A DNA stretch of 15,661 nt. Source: Fidelibacterota bacterium. GTDB lineage: Bacteria; Fidelibacterota; UBA2242. Below are positions 1 to 7,428 of this stretch, one piece after another (the first letter of the stretch is position 1; the number at the start of each line of letters is the position of its first letter). Position numbers and translations under genes: made by a program. The stretch is from contig DPVY01000056.1 in NCBI GenBank assembly GCA_003527965.1, positions 1 through 15,661 of the forward strand. The letters run 5' to 3'. Below the pieces are notes generated by a model, which did not search any database, was not told where the DNA came from, and worked only from the letters and a program-made list of their open reading frames with translations.

Positions 1-2173
1 CATTGAGACGCCCTACCGTGTTGTTGAAATGGTTAATGATATTCCCACGGTTACAAATAAGGTAGAATATCTGTCGGCAGATGATGAAGACCGGGCGCTT
101 ATCGCCCAGGCAAATGCGCCGTTAAACGAGAAAAATCAGTTTATACGTCAACGCGTCAGGGCCCGTATCCGCGGTGAATTTCCCATGGTTATTCCCAAAG
201 ATCTGAAATATATGGATGTTTCTCCAAACCAGATCGTTTCCGTGTCAGCTGCGTTAATTCCTTTCCTGGAACATGATGACGCCAACCGTGCTTTAATGGG
301 ATCTAATATGCAGCGGCAGTCAGTGCCGTTATTAAAACCCGAGCGGCCTATAGTAGGAACCGGATTTGAAGGTGTTGTTGCGAGAGATTCCAAGGCAGCT
401 GTTACTGCGCCGATTAATGGTGTTGTTACTGACGTTTGTGCCGACTATATTATTATTAAGTCCACTGCTAAAAATGAATACCTGTTAGATGACAGCCAGG
501 AAATGGTTAAGATAGAATTTGCAAAATATTTAAGGACAAACCAGGATACATCGATTAATCAAAGACCACTAGTTCGTAAAGGCGACAAAGTTAAAAAAGG
601 TGATGTCATTGCCGATGGCGCTGCCACCGATAAAGGCGAATTGGCACTGGGGCGCAATGTACTTGTAGCTTTTATGCCCTGGCGCGGATATAATTATGAA
701 GATGCAATTATCTTGAGTGACAGGTTGGTCCGTGATGATGTTTTTACTTCTGTGCACATTAAAGAGTTTGAGATAGAAGTTCGGGATACTAAACGGGGGA
801 ATGAAGAGCTAACCCGTGAAATTCCAAACGTCAGTGAAGATACGACTAAGAACCTGAATACAAACGGTATTATCCGGATTGGTGCGGAAGTAGAGCCTAA
901 CGATATTCTGATTGGTAAAGTGACTCCCAGAGGAGAAACTGATCCGACACCGGAAGAGAAATTACTTCGTGCGATTTTTGGTGAAAAAGCCAGCGACGTA
1001 AAAGATGCTTCTAAGAGAGCAGATTCCGGCATCCGAGGCGTTGCTGTCGATACAAAATTGTTCCAGCGGAAAGGCAAGACCGGCCGCACAGAAGAAAAAC
1101 GTTTGATCGAAATAGCAACTTCTCAGAATATTCAACGTCATCAGACCCTCAGGGAGCGCCGTGATTATATTTTAAAGAAACTACTAAAGGGACAAACGTC
1201 TGCTTCCATTAAGAATATTCTCGGCGCTAAAACTGTTGTTCGGACCGGAATGGTTCTTACCGATAAAGTGCTTGAAACAATAGATTTTGACAATCTCAGT
1301 TTTGATGAAGCCTGGACCAAAGACGATTCGGTTAACAAGAAGATATACGGTGTTTATAGAGATTATAACTCTCTTTCACAGAAACTTGATGATGAGTTGG
1401 AACGGGAAATCTATAAAATCAGGGTCGGCGACGATCTCCAGCCCGGCGTACTGCAATTAGCAAAAGTATATATTGCCAATAAACGTAAAGTTCAGATTGG
1501 CGATAAAATGGCTGGTCGTCATGGAAATAAGGGTGTCGTTTCTATTATCGTACCCCAGGAAGATATGCCTTTCCTTGAAGACGGAACCCCGGTTGATATC
1601 GTTTTGAATCCTCTTGGGGTGCCATCTCGTATGAACCTCGGTCAGCTATATGAAACCATGTTAGGGTGGGCCGGCAAGGAACTGGATGTCTATTATGAAA
1701 CACCGGTGTTCAACGGCGCCAGCAAGGAAGATGTAGGCGCGGAAATGGAAAAAGCAGGTCTGCCCGCGACCGGTAAGACAGTTCTTTTCGATGGCGAGAC
1801 CGGCGAACCTTTTGATGAGCCGGTAACCGTTGGTTACATTTATATGATGAAGTTGGCCCATCTTATTGAAGATAAAATGCACGCCCGGTCGACAGGTCCT
1901 TACTCGTTGGTTACTCAGCAGCCACTTGGTGGAAAAGCCCAGTTTGGTGGTCAGCGATTTGGTGAAATGGAAGTGTGGGCTCTTGAAGCCTATGGCGCGG
2001 CTTATACTTTGCAGGAAATTCTTACGGTCAAATCAGATGATGTTGATGGCCGTTCAAGAGTTTACAATGCGATTGTTAAAGGAGAAAACTTCTCCGATTT
2101 CGGAGTACCGGAATCCTTTAACGTATTGTTAAAAGAGATGCAGGGTCTATGTATTGAAATAGATATAATTTAG
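1..2173 (+). CDS. rpoB: RNA polymerase subunit beta, 3' part
   Basis: This is the C-terminal portion of the beta subunit, which with beta' forms the catalytic centre of RNA polymerase. The 5' end lies outside the window; the first complete codon is at 2 and the reading begins IETPYRVV, matching about residue 600 of E. coli RpoB. The rifampicin-binding cluster is therefore not included. Visible conserved blocks include 'SLIPFLEHDDANRALMG'-like sequence near 250-300, ELALGRN near 640, GEKASDVKD near 980, the active-site-facing KMAGRHGNKGV at 1505-1537, and GGKAQFGGQRFGEMEVWALE near 1930-1990. The roughly 60-residue insert E. coli carries before TPVFDGA is missing, and this region reads as in Bacteroidetes-type enzymes. 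The protein ends PESFNVLLKEMQGL plus a short tail. It stops 35 bases before rpoC and is surely co-transcribed with it. Confidence 0.98.
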   Translation, partial: IETPYRVVEMVNDIPTVTNKVEYLSADDEDRALIAQANAPLNEKNQFIRQRVRARIRGEFPMVIPKDLKYMDVSPNQIVSVSAALIPFLEHDDANRALMGSNMQRQSVPLLKPERPIVGTGFEGVVARDSKAAVTAPINGVVTDVCADYIIIKSTAKNEYLLDDSQEMVKIEFAKYLRTNQDTSINQRPLVRKGDKVKKGDVIADGAATDKGELALGRNVLVAFMPWRGYNYEDAIILSDRLVRDDVFTSVHIKEFEIEVRDTKRGNEELTREIPNVSEDTTKNLNTNGIIRIGAEVEPNDILIGKVTPRGETDPTPEEKLLRAIFGEKASDVKDASKRADSGIRGVAVDTKLFQRKGKTGRTEEKRLIEIATSQNIQRHQTLRERRDYILKKLLKGQTSASIKNILGAKTVVRTGMVLTDKVLETIDFDNLSFDEAWTKDDSVNKKIYGVYRDYNSLSQKLDDELEREIYKIRVGDDLQPGVLQLAKVYIANKRKVQIGDKMAGRHGNKGVVSIIVPQEDMPFLEDGTPVDIVLNPLGVPSRMNLGQLYETMLGWAGKELDVYYETPVFNGASKEDVGAEMEKAGLPATGKTVLFDGETGEPFDEPVTVGYIYMMKLAHLIEDKMHARSTGPYSLVTQQPLGGKAQFGGQRFGEMEVWALEAYGAAYTLQEILTVKSDDVDGRSRVYNAIVKGENFSDFGVPESFNVLLKEMQGLCIEIDII

Positions 2174-2190
2174 TCCCGAATAAAGGGATT
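2172..2190 (+). other. Small inverted repeat at the rpoB stop codon
   Basis: AGTCCC (2172-2177) and GGGATT (2185-2190) can pair as a six-base stem with one G-U wobble around a seven-base loop. The stem takes in two bases of the rpoB stop codon and ends directly before the rpoC ribosome binding site GGAGG (2191-2195). No U tract follows, so it is not an intrinsic terminator. It could affect coupling of rpoB and rpoC translation or mRNA processing, but a stem this short may also be chance. Confidence 0.3.
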
Positions 2191-2208
2191 GGAGGTATTA
2201 TTATACAA

Positions 2209-5200
2209 ATGAATTATACAAAACCCTTTAGTCAAAGACGAGAGTTTAGTAGTATTACCATTCATTTATCTTCTCCGGAGACGATATTAACCCGTTCTCA
2301 CGGTGAGGTATTGAAGCCGGAGACAATAAATTATCGTTCCTATAAACCTGAAAAAGACGGCCTGTTTTGTGAGAAGATATTTGGTCCGGTAAAGGACTGG
2401 GAATGTCATTGTGGTAAATACAAGCGAATTCGGTACAAGGGGATTATTTGTGATCGCTGCGGTGTGGAAGTTGCCCGCAAAAAAGTACGCCGGGAACGAA
2501 TGGGTCATATTACCCTGGCTGTCCCGGTAGTTCATATCTGGTTCTTACGTTCTATTCCGAGCAAACTGTTTTATTTGTTAAATATTCGTACAAAGAATCT
2601 CGAAGAAATCGTTTATTATGAGAAATATGTTGTCTTAAGTCAGGGCGGATCCGACTTGCCTTACAAATCTGTCATAACCGAAGAAGAATATTTTGAGAAT
2701 ATGATTAAATTCGGGCCCAAGACGGAACTGTTTGATGAGGAGGAAGCCCGGAGTTATTTTATAGCTAAAACCGGTGGCGAAGCCATTCGCGAATTACTAC
2801 AGAAAGTTGATGTCGAGATTCTGGTCAGTGATTTGAAAAAAGATCTCAAGATCAAAAAGTCTGTTACTCAGAAAACCGAAATTCTGAAGCGATTAAAAGT
2901 TGTCCGGGCTTTCCTGCCGAGTGAAGGGAAGCCGGTCAATAAACCGGAATGGATGATTGTTACCATCCTACCGGTTATTCCACCGGATTTAAGACCTCTG
3001 GTGCCTCTCGAGGGCGGCCGTTTCGCCGCAAGTGATCTGAATGATCTATACCGGCGGGTAATAATTCGCAATAACCGCTTAAAGCAGCTGATCGAGATTA
3101 AGGCGCCTGATGTTATTCTGCGCAATGAAAAACGTATGCTTCAGGAAGCCGTTGATTCACTGTTTGACAACAGCCGCCGCAGAACCGAGGTCCGCAGCGG
3201 AACCCGCCGACCGTTAAAGAGCCTGAGCGATATGCTGAAGGGTAAAGAGGGGCGTTTCCGTCAGAATCTATTGGGAAAACGGGTTGACTACAGCGGTCGT
3301 TCCGTAATTGTTGTAGGACCCAAATTAAAATTAAATCAGTGTGGTTTGCCGAAAGAAATGGCGATAGAGCTGTTTAAACCTCACATTATTCATCAATTAA
3401 TTCGTCGTTGTTTGGCAAAAACTCCAAAATCCGCCAAACTGATGGTAGAACGAAAAGACCCGGAAGTATACAAGGTTTTGGAATACGTGGTGAAAGATCA
3501 CCCAATATTACTGAACCGTGCTCCGACGTTGCATCGTCTGGGAATTCAGGCCTTCCAACCGGTTTTAATTAATGGCAAGGCGATTCAAGTTCATCCTCTG
3601 GTCTGCGCTGCGTTTAACGCGGATTTTGATGGTGACCAGATGGCTGTCCACGTTCCGTTGTCCTTTGAGGCATTAATGGAATGCCGGGTTTTGGCGTTGT
3701 CGGGTCATAACATTCTTCATCCTGCTAACGGATATCCGATTGCCATTCCATCACAGGATATGGTCTTGGGAGTATACTATATTACCCGTCAAAAAGATGG
3801 CGTCAAGGGAGAGGGCTTCATATTCTCTTCAATTGATGAAGCTATCACCGCTTACGAAAACGGTCAGGTAGACATCCACGCTAAAGTAAAAATCAGGGTG
3901 GATGGGAAATTATATGATACCACTCCGGGACGGGCGATGTTTAACCGTATTCTTCCTGAGGGTATCGGATACATCAATGAAATGATCAGTAAAAAGACGA
4001 TTGAAAGAATTGTTGGGATGGTTTTTCATGAGGTGGGGAATTATGAAACCGTTAAGTTTCTTGATAATCTGAAAGATTTGGGATTTAAATATGCGACCCA
4101 GTCAGGTGTATCGATTTCGATTTCCGATATACTCATACCTGATGATAAAGAAGAGATTCTCAAAGAATCGTTTGCAAGGGTAGAGGTTATTCAGAAGAAG
4201 TTTCAGAAAGGTATTCTGACAGAGGGTGAGCGATATAATAAAGTAATTGATAACTGGACCCATACGACTAACAAATTATCAGAAGTGATGATTGAAAATA
4301 TGGCGGTCAACCGTCAGGGATTTAATCCCGTATATATGATGGCAGACTCCGGCGCCCGTGGCAGCAGTGAGCAGATTAAGCAGTTAGCCGGTATGCGAGG
4401 TTTGATGGCTAAGCCGCAGAAATCGATGACCGGTCAGGTTGGTGAAATTATTGAGACGCCGATTACGTCAAACTTTAAAGAGGGCTTAACGGTGTTGGAA
4501 TATTTTATTTCGACTCACGGTGCCCGTAAAGGGTTGGCGGATACGGCTTTGAAAACTGCCGATGCAGGGTATCTGACCCGTCGCCTTGTTGATGTTGCCC
4601 AGGATGTAGTTATTTCTGAGGAAGATTGTGGTACAATTAATGGGATTGAGATTACGGTATTAAAGAAAGAAGAAAAAATTATTGAAAATCTGGCGGATCG
4701 TATCGTCGGTCGTGTATCTCAGGAAGATATTTATAATCCTGACGATGAGAATGATATTTTGGCAGAAGCCGGGCAGGAAATTACCGAAAGAATAGCGTTA
4801 AATATTCAGCGTTCCGGCATTGAAAAAGTCCGGATTCGATCTGTGCTGACCTGTGAGTCTCTACGCGGTGTTTGTGCCAAATGTTACGGACGTAATCTGG
4901 CTACCGGGAAAATAGTTAACATTGGTGAGTCGACCGGTATTATGGCGGCGCAATCCATCGGTGAGCCGGGTACCCAGTTAACTTTGCGGACATTCCACTT
5001 TGGTGGTACCGCAGCGCGTATTGTTGAAGAGTCCGAAACTGTTGCCAAGAGTAAAGGTCGGGTTATATTTTCAGAAAACTATAAATTTCTGGATTATAAA
5101 AAAGATATTTATTCGGTTGCTATGTCTCGAAACGCCATGCTAAGCCTGGTTGATGAAAATAATCGCGTAACTTCTACATATAATATTCCTTATGGTGCTC

Positions 5201-6483
5201 ATATACTGGTCAAAGAAGGTGATGTTGTAAATGTTGGGCGGACTCTGTTCCGCTGGGATATTTATATGGATCAGATTTTAGCGCTTCATGATGGTAAAGT
5301 TCGCTTTGTTGATCTGATCGAAAATGTCACCTACAGTATCAAAGCCGATGAATCGGGGCATAAATCCACAACCGTCATTGAATCCAAAGATCGAACGATT
5401 CAGCCGCGCATTGATATTATCAGTATTGAAGATGGGCAGGAAGTTGTTCACACCGGATTTATTTTACCTGTTCAGGCAATGTTAGTTGTAAAAGATGGTG
5501 CCGATGTTGTCGCCGGTGAAGTTTTGGCAAAGAAACCGAAAGAGATGGCAAAAACCAGTGATATTACCGGTGGTTTGCCCCGTGTTGCCGAGCTGTTTGA
5601 AGCCCGTCGTCCAAGTGATCCGGCAATAATTACTGAAATTGATGGTGTTATATCTTTTGGAAAAACAGAAAAGGGTATTCGTGAAGTATTGGTAACCAGC
5701 CCCGATGGAACGACTAAAAAATACAAGATGCCCTATGGTCGCTACGTTTTGGTGAACCAGGGCGATGAGGTCAAAGCCGGCGATCGTTTGTGCGAAGGAC
5801 CGGTGGCGCCACAAGACATTTTAGCCGTTCAGGATCCGCGTAAAGTTCAGGAATATCTGGTAAATGAAATTCAGGAAGTCTACCGTCTCCAGGGTGTTCG
5901 TATTAACGATAAGCATATTGAAGTTATTGTACGCCAAATGATGCAGAAGGTTCGAATTGAAGATTCCGGTGACACTGAATTGCTTGAAAATGATCGGGTA
6001 AACCGGAGCGAACTTATCAAAGAAAATGAACGGATGCGGAATTACGTTGTGATTACTAACGTAGGTGATTCAGATTGGGATATCGATGATGTAATTTCCA
6101 AGAAAGAATTTGCCAAGTTCAACCGTCTCTTAAAAGAAGAAGGTAAGAACCCCGCTAAAGCCCGACCGGCAAGACCGGCACAGTTTACGGAAATGCTTTT
6201 GGGCATTACCCGGGCTTCATTGAATACCGAATCCTTCATATCGGCAGCGTCTTTCCAGGAAACAACCCGTGTATTGACCGACGCTTCCGTGGCCGGGAAA
6301 GTAGATTATCTGCGTGGTTTGAAAGAGAACGTTATTATGGGACGTTTGATTCCGGCCGGTACGGGTTTGAGAAAATACTCTGATATTGTGGTAGTTGAAC
6401 CGGAAGAAGAGAAGAAAGAGTGGAAAATTATCAGAGAAAAAGAGAAAACTCAAGAGGATGAACTGGCAGCATTACAAAAATAG
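2209..6483 (+). CDS. rpoC: RNA polymerase subunit beta'
   Basis: This encodes the largest RNA polymerase subunit, 1424 residues, close to the usual length in FCB bacteria. The N-terminal zinc ribbon uses C66, C68, C81 and C84. The catalytic Mg2+ loop NADFDGDQ spans residues 470-477 with D472, D474 and D476. The bridge helix lies at about 757-795 (VLEYFISTHGARKG and onward). The second zinc site uses C807, C882, C889 and C892. The trigger loop PGTQLTLRTFHFGG (about 920-933) keeps Q923, R927 and H930; L926 and F931 stand where E. coli has M932 and I937. About 178 residues between the trigger-loop halves (about 936-1113) form an SI3-like insertion of sandwich-barrel type, as in proteobacteria and Bacteroidetes. 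The C-terminus has the conserved FISAASFQETTRVL region and a charged tail. ATG at 2209 follows GGAGG (2191-2195) at a rather long 13-base spacing. It is expressed with rpoB. Confidence 0.99.
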   Translation: MNYTKPFSQRREFSSITIHLSSPETILTRSHGEVLKPETINYRSYKPEKDGLFCEKIFGPVKDWECHCGKYKRIRYKGIICDRCGVEVARKKVRRERMGHITLAVPVVHIWFLRSIPSKLFYLLNIRTKNLEEIVYYEKYVVLSQGGSDLPYKSVITEEEYFENMIKFGPKTELFDEEEARSYFIAKTGGEAIRELLQKVDVEILVSDLKKDLKIKKSVTQKTEILKRLKVVRAFLPSEGKPVNKPEWMIVTILPVIPPDLRPLVPLEGGRFAASDLNDLYRRVIIRNNRLKQLIEIKAPDVILRNEKRMLQEAVDSLFDNSRRRTEVRSGTRRPLKSLSDMLKGKEGRFRQNLLGKRVDYSGRSVIVVGPKLKLNQCGLPKEMAIELFKPHIIHQLIRRCLAKTPKSAKLMVERKDPEVYKVLEYVVKDHPILLNRAPTLHRLGIQAFQPVLINGKAIQVHPLVCAAFNADFDGDQMAVHVPLSFEALMECRVLALSGHNILHPANGYPIAIPSQDMVLGVYYITRQKDGVKGEGFIFSSIDEAITAYENGQVDIHAKVKIRVDGKLYDTTPGRAMFNRILPEGIGYINEMISKKTIERIVGMVFHEVGNYETVKFLDNLKDLGFKYATQSGVSISISDILIPDDKEEILKESFARVEVIQKKFQKGILTEGERYNKVIDNWTHTTNKLSEVMIENMAVNRQGFNPVYMMADSGARGSSEQIKQLAGMRGLMAKPQKSMTGQVGEIIETPITSNFKEGLTVLEYFISTHGARKGLADTALKTADAGYLTRRLVDVAQDVVISEEDCGTINGIEITVLKKEEKIIENLADRIVGRVSQEDIYNPDDENDILAEAGQEITERIALNIQRSGIEKVRIRSVLTCESLRGVCAKCYGRNLATGKIVNIGESTGIMAAQSIGEPGTQLTLRTFHFGGTAARIVEESETVAKSKGRVIFSENYKFLDYKKDIYSVAMSRNAMLSLVDENNRVTSTYNIPYGAHILVKEGDVVNVGRTLFRWDIYMDQILALHDGKVRFVDLIENVTYSIKADESGHKSTTVIESKDRTIQPRIDIISIEDGQEVVHTGFILPVQAMLVVKDGADVVAGEVLAKKPKEMAKTSDITGGLPRVAELFEARRPSDPAIITEIDGVISFGKTEKGIREVLVTSPDGTTKKYKMPYGRYVLVNQGDEVKAGDRLCEGPVAPQDILAVQDPRKVQEYLVNEIQEVYRLQGVRINDKHIEVIVRQMMQKVRIEDSGDTELLENDRVNRSELIKENERMRNYVVITNVGDSDWDIDDVISKKEFAKFNRLLKEEGKNPAKARPARPAQFTEMLLGITRASLNTESFISAASFQETTRVLTDASVAGKVDYLRGLKENVIMGRLIPAGTGLRKYSDIVVVEPEEEKKEWKIIREKEKTQEDELAALQK

Positions 6484-6504
6484 ATAGAAAATCAATAAAA
6501 TGTA

Positions 6505-6535
6505 TTGCTTAAAAAATAAAGTTATTGTATTTTTG
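6505..6535 (+). promoter_or_regulatory. Candidate promoter ahead of the str operon
   Basis: The 75-base gap between rpoC and rpsL is the largest in the window and is AT-rich. It contains TTGC at 6505-6508 and, 19 bases later, TATTTTTG at 6528-6535. The second element matches the Bacteroidetes primary-sigma -10 (-7) consensus TAnnTTTG exactly, and the first resembles its TTTG -33 element. Read as a sigma-70 promoter, the same sequence gives TTGCTT, 17 bases, TATTTT. Transcription would start about 6540-6545, leaving a short leader before GGAG (6550-6553) and the rpsL ATG. It would give rpsL, rpsG, fusA and tuf output independent of rpoBC. This is sequence matching only. AT-rich gaps yield such matches by chance fairly often. 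Confidence 0.45.
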
Positions 6536-6549
6536 TGGGCTTTTATAAT

Positions 6550-6553
6550 GGAG
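6550..6553 (+). promoter_or_regulatory. Ribosome binding site deciding the rpsL start
   Basis: GGAG lies five bases before ATG 6559. An in-frame GTG at 6535 would add eight residues, but it overlaps the proposed -10 element and the extra residues are not part of S12. The ATG is therefore taken as the start. Confidence 0.8.
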
Positions 6554-6558
6554 AAAAT

Positions 6559-6930
6559 ATGCCAACGATCAATCAGTTAGTCCGTAATGGAAGAAAGACT
6601 GTAAGTAAAAAAGAGAAAGCACCGGCGCTGCGTGGCTGTCCTCAGAAACGCGGAGTCTGTACTCGTGTCTACACTACGACACCCAAAAAACCAAATTCAG
6701 CGCTCCGGAAAGTTGCGCGTGTTCGTTTGACAAATGGTAAGGAAGTTAACGCCTATATTCCCGGAGAAGGTCACAATCTCCAGGAGCATTCAATCGTACT
6801 CGTTGAGGGCGGTCGTGTCAAGGATCTTCCCGGTGTTCGTTACCATGTTGTTCGTGGTACTCTTGATACCAGCGGTGTAAATGATAGAAAAAACAGTCGA
6901 TCCAGATACGGCACCAAACGGCCGTCATAA
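6559..6930 (+). CDS. rpsL: 30S ribosomal protein S12
   Basis: S12 sits at the decoding centre of the small subunit and contributes to codon-anticodon fidelity. The product has 123 residues, typical of the family, and opens MPTINQLVRNGRK as in nearly all bacteria. The decoding loop TTTPKKPNSALRK (39-51) keeps K43, and the second loop GRVKDLPGVRYH (85-96) keeps K88. These are the positions whose change commonly gives streptomycin resistance, so the allele looks streptomycin-sensitive. D89 is the residue that RimO methylthiolates in bacteria that have that enzyme. It is the first gene of the str operon, 75 bases after rpoC and 15 bases before rpsG. Confidence 0.99.
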   Translation: MPTINQLVRNGRKTVSKKEKAPALRGCPQKRGVCTRVYTTTPKKPNSALRKVARVRLTNGKEVNAYIPGEGHNLQEHSIVLVEGGRVKDLPGVRYHVVRGTLDTSGVNDRKNSRSRYGTKRPS

Positions 6931-6945
6931 TAGGGAGATAACTTT

Positions 6946-7413
6946 ATGTCACGAAGAAGAAAAGTTATTACTCGTGAAGTGATACCAGATTCAAAATACG
7001 GACAAATAGACGTTGCCCGGTTTATCAGCTATCTGCTGAAGCAAGGCAAACGGTCTGTTGCTGAAAAGATTTTTTACGATGCAATCAATATCATTGAAAC
7101 CACCAGAAAAGTCAATGGAGTGGATGTCTTTCGGAAAGCAATGAATAATGTCTCTCCGATCATGGAGGTAAAGTCCCGCAGAATCGGTGGGGCGACCTAT
7201 CAGGTGCCGATCGAGGTTAAACCCCGGCGGAAATTTACACTGGCGTCTCGTTGGATTATTGGTTTTTCCAAATCGCGTGCCGGGAAATCCATGTCAGAAA
7301 AATTAGCAGCTGAATTTATGGCGGCAGCCGACGGTGAAGGCGCTTCTATTAAAAAAAGAGATGATACTCATAGAATGGCGGAAGCCAATAAAGCATTTGC
7401 GCATTTTAGATAA
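6946..7413 (+). CDS. rpsG: 30S ribosomal protein S7
   Basis: S7 is a primary binder of the 3' major domain of 16S rRNA. It nucleates assembly of the 30S head and lines the exit-site tRNA path. The product has 155 residues, the normal length. It starts MSRRRKV, carries the conserved beta-ribbon motif VKSRRIGGATYQVPIEV (75-91) and ends KRDDTHRMAEANKAFAHFR, typical of the family. ATG 6946 is preceded by GGGAG (6933-6937) at eight bases. In E. coli a roughly 100-base rpsL-rpsG spacer binds S7 for translational feedback. Here the spacer is only 15 bases, so that arrangement cannot be present in the same form. Confidence 0.99.
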   Translation: MSRRRKVITREVIPDSKYGQIDVARFISYLLKQGKRSVAEKIFYDAINIIETTRKVNGVDVFRKAMNNVSPIMEVKSRRIGGATYQVPIEVKPRRKFTLASRWIIGFSKSRAGKSMSEKLAAEFMAAADGEGASIKKRDDTHRMAEANKAFAHFR

Positions 7414-7428
7414 TAGGTAGGAAAAATC

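Noticed and set aside
1866..2132. + strand out-of-frame open frames inside rpoB, fusA (7532-7735), rplB (13010-13273) and rplP (14912-15124)
   Set aside because: Each lies entirely inside a conserved gene in another frame and encodes nothing recognisable.
2172..2190. Intrinsic terminator between rpoB and rpoC
   Set aside because: The stem is only six base pairs with a wobble and there is no U run. Termination between rpoB and rpoC would also make no sense.
6535..6558. N-terminal extension of S12 from GTG 6535
   Set aside because: It overlaps the proposed -10 element, adds residues not found in S12, and ATG 6559 has GGAG at a good spacing and the family N-terminus.
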